Of a DNA stretch of 64,000 bases, positions 18,600-26,536 are shown piece by piece (position 1 is the stretch's first letter; each line of letters begins with the position of its first letter). The stretch covers positions 33,902 through 97,901 of the forward strand of contig JAFGFE010000003.1 of assembly GCA_016931225.1 (NCBI GenBank), read 5' to 3'. The notes below the pieces were generated by a model. That model had not been told where the DNA came from, searched no databases, and was given only the letters and a program-made list of their open reading frames with translations. Both the position numbers and the translations under genes were made by a program. This DNA is from Candidatus Zymogenaceae bacterium (GTDB lineage: Bacteria > Desulfobacterota > Zymogenia > Zymogenales > Zymogenaceae).

Positions 18600-20792
18600 A
18601 TGAAAATCAAGAACGCACCGGTAACGTTGCCCGGAATCGTGGACAATGTCACCATCACCCGTATGGAGGGGGGATACCCCAAAATCGAGGCGAAGAACAG
18701 CCGGGATGCATACTACGCCCTGGGCTACATGCACGGGTATGACCGACAGGTGCAGCTCTGGCTGACCAAGCTCATCGGAACGGGACGCGCCAGCGAATGT
18801 CTGGAGGGCTCCGACGAGCTGGTTGCCGTCGACCGGTATTTCCGGTGGGTCGACCTCGTGGGAGACGCCGACAGTGAGATCGAAAAGCTCACCCCCGAGG
18901 TCCTCCAAACCCTGCACGACTACTGCCGGGGGGTCAACAACGCCGTGGAACGGACGCCCCGACCCCTGGGTTTTCGTATGGTCGGCTTTCGGCCCGATCC
19001 CTGGACGGTGCGGGATATCATCCTGATCGGCCGGATCATCGGATTCGTGGGACTGACCCAGAGTCAGGGCACCACGGAAAAGCTCATCATACAGATGCTG
19101 CAAAATGGGATCGATTATAAAAAGCTCCAGGAGTTGTTCCCCTATATGACGGACACCCTCACACCCGAACGCCTGGAGTTGATAAAAAAGGTGAAGCTCG
19201 ACGGCCCCTACATCCCGGACGGAATCGAATGGCTGAGGGCCGCAACATCCTTTCACGCCAGCAACAACTGGGCCGTCAGCCCGAGCAAGACAGCCGATGG
19301 AGCCGCCATACTCTGCGGGGATCCGCACCTGGAGTCCAACCGCCTCCCCTCGGTCTGGTACGAGGCCATGCTGGATTCACCGGAGGTCTTCGGCGTCGGG
19401 GTGACGCTCCCCGGGGCGCCGTTTATCTCCATGGGCCGGTGTCGGCATATCGCCTGGACGGGCACCTATTCCTTCGTGGACGTCATCGACTACTTCATCG
19501 AGGAGGTCAAGGACGGAAAATACCGCCGGGGGGACGAATGGGTGGATTTCACGGTGAGAAAGGAGACCATCATCCCGAAGAAGAAGGACCCGATAACGAT
19601 CTCATACTACGAAACCGACCTGGGACTCTTGGAGGGCGAACCCACCGAAGACGGCTTTTATCTGACCTTCGCCTGGTCGGCCCGCAAGGGCTGCATCGCC
19701 GAGTCGTTGAACCGGCTTTTGGAACTGCCGGCGGTGCGAACCGTCTCCGAGGCGATGGATATTTACAGGGACCTGACGTTTTCCGCCTTCAACTGGGCGG
19801 TGGCGGACACCGAGGGAAACATCGGCTACCAGATGTGCGGCGCGTTCCCCAAAAAGGCGAAGGGCGCCTCGGGCCTGCTCCCCCTGGAGGCCTGGGATAA
19901 AAAGAATCACTGGCAGGGTATCATAAGCGCCAAAGAGTACCCCCAGCTGTACAACCCGAAAAAGGGGTATGTCCACAACGCCAACGAGGACGTCAACCAC
20001 CTGGGAAAGGTCAAACCCCAGAATCTGCCCATGGGCTCCTACCGTGCCGATCGTATCGCGGCGATCTTGGCCGCCAATGATTCCCTCACCGTAGACGACA
20101 TGAAGCGGATGCACTACGACACCTACTCCGTTCAGGCTGAGCGGTTCATGAAGGTCATCCGGCCCCTGCTTCCCGAGACGGAGAACGGGCGCATCCTCAA
20201 AAACTGGGATCTGAAATACGACCCGGATTCCCTCGGCGCTGTGCTGTTCGAGCGTGTCTACGAGGAGCTGATCCGTCTGGTATTCGGCGAGATGAACCTG
20301 GGGGCGGGGGTGATTGATTTCGCCCTGACCGAGACCGGCCTCTTCAACGATTTTTACGGCTTTTTCGACGACGTCCTCATGAAAGAGCGCTCCCTCTGGT
20401 TCGGAGAAAAGAGCCGCGAGGAGATTTTTCGGGAGGCGGTGACCCGCGGATTGTCGAAAAAGGCGGTGCCGTACCGAAAGGTTCATTCCATCGTCATGAC
20501 AAACCTCTTCTTCGGCGGCAAGCTTCCGAAATTTCTCGGGTTCGACTACGGCCCGGTTCCCCTCATCGGCAGCCGCGCCACCATCCCCCAGGGGCAGATA
20601 TTCACCGAAGCGGGACGCAAGACCACCTTCATGCCGTCCTATCGGGTCATCTGCAACATGGGCGAAAACGCCATCCACAGCAACATCCCCGGCGGACCGT
20701 CGGACAGGCGATTTTCGGGATTTTACACCACCGGCGTCCGGGAATACTACAACGGCACATACACCGTCCATCGATTTGAGAACGGGGACTGA
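18600..20792 (+). CDS. Penicillin-acylase-family Ntn hydrolase, apparently cytoplasmic
   Basis: 730-residue member of the penicillin amidase (S45) family. Its members self-cleave into alpha and beta chains before a nucleophilic Ser and hydrolyse acyl amides such as beta-lactam side chains, acyl-homoserine lactones or other N-acyl compounds. The motif FHASNNWAVSPSKT puts the expected nucleophile at Ser221, with the oxyanion and Asn regions following (GDPHLESNRLPSVWYEAML, FNWAVADTEGNIGYQMCG). The N-terminus (MKIKNAPVTLPGIVDNVTITR) enters the mature fold directly and has no signal peptide, although most S45 enzymes are exported. An A-rich leader and AGAGGACAG precede the ATG. The gene stands alone. 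Substrate is unknown. Confidence 0.88.
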   Translation: MKIKNAPVTLPGIVDNVTITRMEGGYPKIEAKNSRDAYYALGYMHGYDRQVQLWLTKLIGTGRASECLEGSDELVAVDRYFRWVDLVGDADSEIEKLTPEVLQTLHDYCRGVNNAVERTPRPLGFRMVGFRPDPWTVRDIILIGRIIGFVGLTQSQGTTEKLIIQMLQNGIDYKKLQELFPYMTDTLTPERLELIKKVKLDGPYIPDGIEWLRAATSFHASNNWAVSPSKTADGAAILCGDPHLESNRLPSVWYEAMLDSPEVFGVGVTLPGAPFISMGRCRHIAWTGTYSFVDVIDYFIEEVKDGKYRRGDEWVDFTVRKETIIPKKKDPITISYYETDLGLLEGEPTEDGFYLTFAWSARKGCIAESLNRLLELPAVRTVSEAMDIYRDLTFSAFNWAVADTEGNIGYQMCGAFPKKAKGASGLLPLEAWDKKNHWQGIISAKEYPQLYNPKKGYVHNANEDVNHLGKVKPQNLPMGSYRADRIAAILAANDSLTVDDMKRMHYDTYSVQAERFMKVIRPLLPETENGRILKNWDLKYDPDSLGAVLFERVYEELIRLVFGEMNLGAGVIDFALTETGLFNDFYGFFDDVLMKERSLWFGEKSREEIFREAVTRGLSKKAVPYRKVHSIVMTNLFFGGKLPKFLGFDYGPVPLIGSRATIPQGQIFTEAGRKTTFMPSYRVICNMGENAIHSNIPGGPSDRRFSGFYTTGVREYYNGTYTVHRFENGD

Positions 20793-20804
20793 GGCCCTTT
20801 GACC

Positions 20805-20833
20805 TTGTCAGCGATATGGGTGTGGTATATACT
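20805..20833 (+). promoter_or_regulatory. Promoter of the small lipoprotein gene
   Basis: TTGTCA (20805-20810) and TATACT (20828-20833) are separated by exactly 17 bases and lie 42 bases before the lipoprotein ATG. The promoter begins 13 bases after the acylase stop codon, so the lipoprotein has its own transcription start. Confidence 0.6.
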
Positions 20834-20875
20834 GAATAGGTCGGATTCGATCACCCAAAAAACGAGGAAACCGAG

Positions 20876-21280
20876 ATGAAACATACACAGAGAATCATGA
20901 GATACGCCGCACTCTTCGGCGCCGTGCTCTTTCTTCTCACGGCCTTTGGATGCGCCAGCGCCCCGCCCCCAGCGGCGCCCTCCTGCTCGGATTTCACCGG
21001 GACCTGGAACACCACCCAGGGCCCCCTGACCATCGAGCAAAACGGCTGCGCCGCCGACGGCTATTTCCCCTCACCCACCCGGTTCAGCAGCTTCAGGGGT
21101 GTGGTCATCGGCAATCGCCTTGAGTTCTCCTGGGAGGGCCCCACGGGAAGCGGCATGGGAGTCATCTATATCAATGAGACCCTTGATGCCTTCACCGGCA
21201 CCTTCGGCGCCGGCACGCGACCGGATGACGCCGCCTGGGAGGGCGTCAGGGGGGTCTGGCCCGAGGGAAGTCCACGATAG
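20876..21280 (+). CDS. Small exported lipoprotein with a WNT-type beta domain
   Basis: 134 residues. The N-terminal signal (MKHTQRIMRYAALFGAVLFL) ends in the lipobox LTAFGC, with lipidation expected at that Cys (about residue 26), so the protein is membrane-anchored. A Pro/Ala linker follows and then one beta-rich domain of about 95 residues starting FTGTWNTTQGPLTIEQNG and ending with FTGTFGAGTRPDD. The same pattern (GxWNT..., G-x-V-x-G, FTGxW) recurs at the C-terminus of the secreted protein at 57399-58259. Function is unknown. A GAGGA site precedes the start and a promoter lies at 20805-20833. Confidence 0.75.
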   Translation: MKHTQRIMRYAALFGAVLFLLTAFGCASAPPPAAPSCSDFTGTWNTTQGPLTIEQNGCAADGYFPSPTRFSSFRGVVIGNRLEFSWEGPTGSGMGVIYINETLDAFTGTFGAGTRPDDAAWEGVRGVWPEGSPR

Positions 21281-21298
21281 TTTCAGATTCGCCTGAAA
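21281..21298 (+). repeat. Short inverted repeat after the lipoprotein stop codon
   Basis: TTTCAG-ATTCGC-CTGAAA, a perfect 6-base inverted repeat starting at the base after the TAG of the lipoprotein gene. It has no T-run and could be a weak RNA hairpin or an operator for the MoaD-like gene that starts 49 bases later. Confidence 0.35.
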
Positions 21299-21346
21299 GC
21301 GACCTGCGGTCATCCATTATGTATCGGCACAAACAGCGGGGATCGT

Positions 21347-21589
21347 ATGTTCAACAGAAAAACCATCACCGTCACCGTCAAGCCCTACGGCATCGTGGCA
21401 CAGAGCGTGACCGGGGGCGAATATCGGGTCCCCGAAGGGACGAAGCTCAGAAAGGTCTTAAGGAAATCCGGCGCCCTGGGCGCCGGTGTTCCGATCATAC
21501 CCATGATCGAGGGTGAAAAGGTGCCGCCCGGCCGCAGGCTTTCCGACGGAGACGAGATAAAGCTGCTCCACGTGGTGGGCGGCGGTTAG
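21347..21589 (+). CDS. MoaD/ThiS-like ubiquitin-fold sulfur-carrier protein
   Basis: 80 residues with the size and pattern of small beta-grasp sulfur carriers. It has a beta start (ITVTVKPYGIV), a PEGTKLRKVLRKSG segment, and the conserved end LSDGDEIKLLHVVGGG. The terminal Gly-Gly is the feature that an E1-like enzyme adenylates and thiocarboxylates for molybdopterin, thiamine or tRNA sulfur transfer. No E1-like, MoaE or ThiG gene is next to it, so the pathway cannot be assigned. The start has GGGGAT about five bases upstream. A terminator lies 65 bases downstream, so it is transcribed alone or with the lipoprotein gene. Confidence 0.7.
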   Translation: MFNRKTITVTVKPYGIVAQSVTGGEYRVPEGTKLRKVLRKSGALGAGVPIIPMIEGEKVPPGRRLSDGDEIKLLHVVGGG

Positions 21590-21654
21590 GGATATCCCCT
21601 GCCGATGGATGACGGGCGCCCGTTCCCCGGCACGGCGTGAACGGGCGCTCAAGC

Positions 21655-21685
21655 ATGAAGCGTGAAGTGATGCTTCATTCTTTTT
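21655..21685 (+). terminator. Terminator after the MoaD-like gene
   Basis: Arms ATGAAGC (21655-21661) and GCTTCAT (21672-21678) are followed by TTCTTTTTC. A second, GC-rich inverted repeat without a T-run (GCGCCCGTT at 21616-21624 with AACGGGCGC at 21640-21648) lies just upstream. Confidence 0.65.
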
Positions 21686-21758
21686 CGTTGCATTCGGCGA
21701 AAAAAACAGGTAGCATACGCATCGCATCACATCATGTTTTTACGAGGAGGAATTTCTG

Positions 21759-22475
21759 ATGTTTGACAAACCGCTTTCCAAGCTTGAACTCCCCGCCAAG
21801 ATTCTGTTGACTCTGTTTATTCTGACACTGGGGCTGGGCTATCTGGCGGCGGTATTCACCGTATATATCGGCCACAAGGACGCCGACGGGAAGCCGGCCT
21901 TCACGATGAAGGATGTCGTCGTCACCTACTACGGCGACCGGGAAAGCACCGTACTGGAGACCATCAGCATGGGCTCCATGAAGCCCTATTACGCGAGTGA
22001 AGATGAGATCGAGACGGTGATCGGTTGGATAGACGACGGCGCCGACCGGATCGGGTACGAAAAGGACGTGGCGCCGATCTTCAAGAGGAGCTGCATATCG
22101 TGCCATTCCTCGGGAGGCAGCGAGTCGTCATCCCCCCTGACCAGCTTTGAGGAGGTGACGGCCTACACTACGGTCAACACGGGGCTCGACTTCATCACGC
22201 TTGGGGGTCTCTCCCACACCCACCTGATCACCCACGCCCTGATGTTCCTGGGGCTGTCTCTTATCTTTCTCATGACGACGGTGAAGGATAGATGGAAGAT
22301 CATATTGATTTTCGCCGCCTACGGCGCCATCGTTTTTGATGTCGCCTCGTGGTGGCTCGGCAAGCTGGCCCCGGGCTTCGCCGCCGTCAGCGTCGTCACC
22401 GGCAGCATCATGGGCCTTGCGTTCGTGTTCTTCTTCTTCGTGCCCCTCTACCAGCTCTGGTTCAAGAAGAACTGA
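21759..22475 (+). CDS. Membrane-anchored monoheme c-type cytochrome
   Basis: 238 residues. One N-terminal membrane helix (about residues 14-38) is followed by a hydrophilic segment of about 100 residues with a single heme c motif C-I-S-C-H at residues 112-116 (EKDVAPIFKRSCISCHSS, a context like cytochrome domains of Planctomycete-type and DUF-class proteins). Three further membrane helices follow (about 150-170, 178-198 and 205-233). The heme domain should face the periplasm. The family name is not known to me. A quinone- or cytochrome-linked electron-transfer role is inferred only from the heme and topology. It has AGGAGGAAT before the ATG and a strong terminator at its end. Confidence 0.75.
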   Translation: MFDKPLSKLELPAKILLTLFILTLGLGYLAAVFTVYIGHKDADGKPAFTMKDVVVTYYGDRESTVLETISMGSMKPYYASEDEIETVIGWIDDGADRIGYEKDVAPIFKRSCISCHSSGGSESSSPLTSFEEVTAYTTVNTGLDFITLGGLSHTHLITHALMFLGLSLIFLMTTVKDRWKIILIFAAYGAIVFDVASWWLGKLAPGFAAVSVVTGSIMGLAFVFFFFVPLYQLWFKKN

Positions 22476-22506
22476 CGAACGCCGTCTGAAAAACGACACC
22501 ATCCGC

Positions 22507-22546
22507 GCCCTCCGATCCTGCATTCGATCGGAGGGCGTGTTTTTTC
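22507..22546 (+). terminator. Strong terminator of the cytochrome gene
   Basis: An 11-base-pair perfect stem, GCCCTCCGATC (22507-22517) with GATCGGAGGGC (22526-22536), is followed by GTGTTTTTT. It lies 32 bases after the stop codon. Confidence 0.9.
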
Positions 22547-22648
22547 GCCCTTTGCAGGGCGAACCACCATTATCCTTCCATTCGGTCCCTCCTTATACAC
22601 GAAAGAATACACGGCACACCGTCTCCTATCCCGTCGTTTCACTGTGTC

Positions 22649-22876
22649 AATATTCAGAATAACAGTGGGACGATCGACGGCGCTGCAGTCCGATATATGT
22701 TGTACCTGGATGACGGCGCCGCCGGCAGTTACGTGGAATGGACCGGCAGTTCGTTCACGCCTCTCAACAGTGGAGCTTCCGATGTGTGGTCGGGGAATGC
22801 GCCCGGCGCCGCGTACGGCACCATGGAGAACTCGATCGATACGACCAATTATGGAGGCACAATCAATCCCAATTAA
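22649..22876 (+). pseudogene. 3' remnant of a secreted or surface protein gene
   Basis: One plus-strand frame stays open from before 22600 to TAA at 22874-22876. From about 22649 it reads like a real extracellular beta-protein: NIQNNSGTIDGAAVRYMLY, then LDDGAAGSYVEWTGSSFTPL, then NSGASDVWSGNAPGAAYGTM, ending TTNYGGTINPN. It has high Gly, Ser, Asn, Thr and aromatic content and no Cys-rich or Arg-rich shadow composition. There is no upstream start codon or ribosome-binding site, and a strong terminator at 22507-22546 isolates it from the gene before. A terminator follows 28 bases after its stop. I read it as the surviving 3' end of a deleted gene. Confidence 0.5.
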
Positions 22877-22904
22877 CCGCATTGGCGGACAGGGTGAAAA
22901 CAGT

Positions 22905-22947
22905 GGGGGCGCCGTCGCGTGATGCGACAGCGCCCCCCTTTTTTTAT
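22905..22947 (+). terminator. Terminator of the lost gene
   Basis: GGGGGCG-C-CGTCGC pairs with GCGAC-A-GCGCCCCC (one small bulge each side) around a GTGAT loop, followed by seven T. It lies 28 bases after the remnant's stop codon, where the terminator of an intact gene would be. Confidence 0.8.
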
Positions 22948-23059
22948 CTTCCGTATGTGTCTCCACTCATTGACACCGAGGCCGGGCCGCCCGGCGGTAT
23001 TGTTCTTCCATAGAAAAACACGATGACCCATTTTCCCCACGATCACCCGCTTCCAAACA

Positions 23060-23093
23060 AGCCCCCCGGGTACCCCCCTTCGGGGGGCTTTTC
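23060..23093 (+). terminator. Hairpin with T-tail before the MFS gene
   Basis: AGCCCCCC (from 23060) can pair with GGGGGGCT (23082-23089), or CCCCCC with GGGGGG around TTC, followed by TTTT. There is no gene directly upstream, so it may be a second stop for the remnant's transcript. Confidence 0.55.
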
Positions 23094-23201
23094 ATCGTTC
23101 CTTTAAAAACCCCTTGACCCCGCATCCCGCCCGTGATAACAAGAAACCAGCATACGGATATATAAAGAGATCATACAAAAATATACGGGGGAACCGAAGT
23201 C

Positions 23202-24386
23202 ATGGAAAATAAAGTGCCTCTGAGCCTGTTTTACGGACTGGTCTATACCCTGGAGGGTATCCTGACCACCTACTTCATCATCTTCAATATTCTCTACCTC
23301 AGGTCCTTTGAAAAATCTTTCACCGAGATCGGCCTGATCAACGCGGTGATCATCATCCCCTTCATCATAAAGATATTCGTGGGCATCTTCAGCGACGGGG
23401 TGAACCTCTTCGGCATGGGGCACCGCAAGCCGCTGGTGGTCATCGGCATCATCATGGAGGCGGCGGCCATCTTCGCCATCCCCTTTATCTCCCCGGTGAC
23501 GCACATGCCGGTGTTTATCGTCGTTCTTTTTCTGGCGGCCCTGGGCATGTCCATATTCGACACCGCCACCGACGGCTACTGCATCGATATTACCCCGGAG
23601 GATCACCGGGGCTACGTCCAGGGCCTGATGGTGGGGGGACGGGCCGTGGGCGCCGTGCTTGCGGGAATCGCCATCGGATACATCGCCCATCGCCTGGGGT
23701 GGCCCTGGGTCTTCTACGTCATCGGCATCTTTTCGGTTCTCCCCCTGATCTTCGTGTTCATCGTGCCGCCCGAGGTCGAGCGGACAACGGAAATCGAGTT
23801 CGATAAATCAGCCTTCAGGTCCTTTCTGAAGCTGCCGGTGATCCTGTTCATGATCCTTGGATTTGTCTATCCCCTGGTGGTGTACAGCGTCGAGAGCGTG
23901 GTGGGGGCGTTCGTAAATGAGGGGATCTCCATGAACCTCTGGAACGTCGGCACCATCACGTCGCTCATCGGCATCGGCATGGCGGCCGGTGCCCTCGCGG
24001 GGAGCGGCCTTATCGACCGGCTGGGGCATAGGAGGTCCGTCTACGTCGCACTGATTACCACCAGCGTCATCGTCGCCGCCCTGGCGGCCATCAACGCCCC
24101 GACGGCGGCGTACATCCTGACCGTGATCTTCGGATTCGCCTTCGGATATTACGAGGCGGTCTATTTCACGTTGGGGATGGACTTCGCCGACCCCCGCATC
24201 GCGGCCACGATGTTCGCCATATTCATGGCCCTGGGCAACTTCGGCATCGGCCTGGGTCAGCCCATCGCCGGGGCGCTGATGGATACCGTGGGATTCCGCT
24301 GGACGTTCATCGTCTTCGCCCTTATCAACCTTATCGCTTTACCGCTGATACCGTTTATTTTCAAGAAGCGGCCGGCGGCGGCATGA
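23202..24386 (+). CDS. MFS transporter (AmpG/FBT-like)
   Basis: 394 residues with about 12 membrane helices. The N-terminal half has GIFSDGVNLFGMGHRKPLVVIG between helices 2 and 3, the MFS signature loop, and MSIFDTATDGYCIDITPEDHRG in the helix 4-5 region, which recalls AmpG and folate/biopterin-type permeases. The C-terminal half repeats the fold (GSGLIDRLGHRRSVYV). The substrate is not identifiable. The next gene, 68 bases downstream on the same strand, encodes a dipeptide-epimerase-like enzyme, which would fit uptake of peptides or murein fragments. That link is an inference from gene order only. Confidence 0.85.
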   Translation: MENKVPLSLFYGLVYTLEGILTTYFIIFNILYLRSFEKSFTEIGLINAVIIIPFIIKIFVGIFSDGVNLFGMGHRKPLVVIGIIMEAAAIFAIPFISPVTHMPVFIVVLFLAALGMSIFDTATDGYCIDITPEDHRGYVQGLMVGGRAVGAVLAGIAIGYIAHRLGWPWVFYVIGIFSVLPLIFVFIVPPEVERTTEIEFDKSAFRSFLKLPVILFMILGFVYPLVVYSVESVVGAFVNEGISMNLWNVGTITSLIGIGMAAGALAGSGLIDRLGHRRSVYVALITTSVIVAALAAINAPTAAYILTVIFGFAFGYYEAVYFTLGMDFADPRIAATMFAIFMALGNFGIGLGQPIAGALMDTVGFRWTFIVFALINLIALPLIPFIFKKRPAAA

Positions 24387-24454
24387 TCGAAACCGGACCG
24401 CCCGTCGCATCAATGCGCCGTGTCTTGATTTTACATTGATGGGATTCACACGAC

Positions 24455-25531
24455 ATGAAAATTACATCCGTTGACATTGCACCCCTGAACCTGATACCGG
24501 TCATCCCCCTGACCATATCCTACGGCAGCTTCGACGTCCTGGAATACGTCCTGGTAACCATTCACGGCGAAGGCGGCGCCGTGGGATACGGCGAGGGGGC
24601 CGCCGATACCGAGGTGACCGGGGAAACCCAAGACTCGATTATCACCGGCCTCACTCCCCTGACTGACGAGATGGTTGGCCGGGACCCGATGGACATCGAA
24701 GCCATCATGGGGTTATTGACCGAGCGCCTCCCGTCATCGCCCACCGCCTGGGCGGCGGTGGACATGGCCCTCTATGACCTGATGGGAAAGTCTCTCGGTC
24801 TTCCGGTGTACAAGCTCCTGGGCGGCGCCGTCCGCCGGGAGATCGCCTTTTATCCCACCATCCCCATGGACACGCCGGATGTCATGGCCGGATACGCCGA
24901 CGGGATGTACAAGGGCGGTTTCCGAAAGGCAAAGATCAAGCTGGGCACCACCATCGACGAGGATGTGGAACGGGTTAAAAAAATCCTGGAGGCGGCGCCC
25001 GACATGGTTCTCGCCCCGGATATCAACCAGGGCTGGAGGGACGCGGATACCGCCATGTCCGCCCTGGAGCGCCTCAAGGACGCGCCCATCAGCTGGGTGG
25101 AGCAGCCGGTCAAGGCCGACGACCTGGAATCGCTCGTCGAGGTGACCCGTCACTCCCCCTTCCCCATCATGGTGGACGAGGGGTGCCACGGCCCCGAGGA
25201 CGCCCTTATCATTGCGGCCCGGAAGGCCGCCGATATCATCAACATCAAGCTGATGAAGGCGGGGGGGCTGTATCGGGGGACCAAGCTCGCCGCCGTTGCC
25301 GAGGCGGCGGGCATGCCGGTGTCCGTCGGCTCCATGTTCGAATCCTCCCTGGGAAGCGCCGCGGGCATGCACCTGACGGCGGCGAAAGCGGGGGTCATCG
25401 CCTGCGAATCCATCGGCCCGCCGTTTCTGAAAAACGACGTTGGAACGGGGCTTGTCATCGATTTTGAAAAGATGATCATCCGGGTGCCGGAAGGACCCGG
25501 CCTGGGCATCGAGGTGACCGATCTACCCTGA
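24455..25531 (+). CDS. Enolase-superfamily enzyme, dipeptide epimerase-like
   Basis: 358 residues of the mandelate racemase/muconate-lactonising subgroup. It has an N-terminal capping domain (1 to about 125, with WAAVDMALYDLMGKSLGLPVY) and a TIM barrel. The catalytic base motif K-x-K is AKIKLG. The metal ligands are Asp in LAPDINQGW, Glu in SWVEQP and Asp in IMVDEG, and the opposite-face Lys is in INIKLMKAGG. This matches L-Ala-D/L-Glu and other dipeptide epimerases best, although o-succinylbenzoate synthase and cycloisomerase relatives share the pattern. It probably epimerises the second residue of a dipeptide in the cytoplasm. It follows the MFS gene and may form an operon with it. Confidence 0.82.
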   Translation: MKITSVDIAPLNLIPVIPLTISYGSFDVLEYVLVTIHGEGGAVGYGEGAADTEVTGETQDSIITGLTPLTDEMVGRDPMDIEAIMGLLTERLPSSPTAWAAVDMALYDLMGKSLGLPVYKLLGGAVRREIAFYPTIPMDTPDVMAGYADGMYKGGFRKAKIKLGTTIDEDVERVKKILEAAPDMVLAPDINQGWRDADTAMSALERLKDAPISWVEQPVKADDLESLVEVTRHSPFPIMVDEGCHGPEDALIIAARKAADIINIKLMKAGGLYRGTKLAAVAEAAGMPVSVGSMFESSLGSAAGMHLTAAKAGVIACESIGPPFLKNDVGTGLVIDFEKMIIRVPEGPGLGIEVTDLP

Positions 25532-25771
25532 TCGTTTCCCGGAGGAACAGGAGAGTCAGGATGAGGGAAGGAGGAAACGGGAGAGTAAAGGAAGAGGGGG
25601 AATCCTGTGAGCGGCTCCGGGTCAACGGGGGTCCGATAAACATGGGAGGGAAACAAGAAGTGAGGAGCACGGGGCGACCATGCAAATGCGCGGGACAAAC
25701 GACGCCCCCTCACCGCCGCCCGAGAGGGGGATCACACACCTGTATCGATGGATGAATCCGGTGCGGACGCC

Positions 25772-26536
25772 TCAGAGCTTTTCCATGAAGCGGCGCACAA
25801 CCCTGCGAAATTCCGTCGGCTCCTCGGCCATGACGAAATGCCCCGCCCCGGGAAAGATCTCGAGTTCGGAATCACCGACATGCTCATTGAGGTAGGTTGA
25901 AAACTTCATGGCCATGAGGTTGTCTTTGTCCCCGCTGATGATGAGCGTCGGCACACCTATCTCGTCCAACCTCCCCCGGGAATCAAAGGTGTTGCAGGCG
26001 GTGTAGTCACCGGAGGTCACCTGCGGCTCGACGGCGGCGAAGATCTTCCGGTATCTCTCAATCACCTCCCGATCGGTATCGGGGCCGTAGGCCACGGAGC
26101 CTGACATGTCGAGAAACGCATCGTAGTCCTTTTCGATACCGGCAAAGATGGCGGACGCCACGGGCATCTTCGCCCCGGTCCCCATGAGCACCAGGCCCGT
26201 CACCAGGTCCGGATGCGAAAGACTCAACGCCTGGGCCACCGCCCCCCCCATGGAAAGCCCGACAATCACCGCCGGGAAGAAATCCAGCTCCCGCATGGCC
26301 CGGGCCGCGAAATCGCCGTAGGCGAATGCGTCCGTTTCCCCCTCCCCGCCGGTGCCTCCCCGCCCGGGAAGATCCAGGGCCAGGGTATCGTACCAGGTAT
26401 TGAAGTACGCCACCTCATCCTCCCACAACCTGGACGTCGCCCCCGCGGAGTGTATAAACACCATGCGCTTTCGACCGTTTTGCCGCTCTCCCATCAATCG
26501 TCCGATCGTGCTCTGGGCCCCACCTCTCTTACTCAT
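25772..26536 (-). CDS. Alpha/beta hydrolase (esterase/lipase-like), last gene of the glp operon
   Basis: 254 residues. The nucleophile elbow GLSMGG (VIVGLSMGGAVAQALSL) gives the catalytic Ser. The acid is probably in LIISGDKDNLM and the His in GAGHFVMAEEP. A charged N-terminal extension precedes MVFIHSAGATSRLWEDEV, the usual first strand and oxyanion loop. No signal peptide is present, so it is cytoplasmic. Its ATG overlaps the end of the MBL gene by eight bases, so the two are translationally coupled and co-transcribed with glpKABC. A role as an acylglycerol or thioester hydrolase would suit the context but is not shown by the sequence. Confidence 0.85.
   Translation of the reverse strand: MSKRGGAQSTIGRLMGERQNGRKRMVFIHSAGATSRLWEDEVAYFNTWYDTLALDLPGRGGTGGEGETDAFAYGDFAARAMRELDFFPAVIVGLSMGGAVAQALSLSHPDLVTGLVLMGTGAKMPVASAIFAGIEKDYDAFLDMSGSVAYGPDTDREVIERYRKIFAAVEPQVTSGDYTACNTFDSRGRLDEIGVPTLIISGDKDNLMAMKFSTYLNEHVGDSELEIFPGAGHFVMAEEPTEFRRVVRRFMEKL

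Larger units (their letters stand above)
22547..23201. other. Long intergenic region with a gene remnant and two more terminators
   Basis: About 650 bases without an intact gene. It contains a protein-like open stretch without a start (22649-22876) and terminators at 22905-22947 and 23060-23093, then the leader of the MFS gene. The ATG-initiated frames here (for example 22644-22922) have compositions that do not look like proteins. Confidence 0.6.

Noticed and set aside
22644..22922. 92-codon ATG-started frame in the long intergenic region
   Set aside because: Arg/Pro/Thr-rich shadow of the more protein-like frame of the gene remnant, and it runs into the terminator stem.
25705..25730. CCCCCTC...GAGGGGG hairpin downstream of the glp operon
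   Set aside because: No T-run follows on either strand, so I do not call it a terminator, although some structural role is possible.
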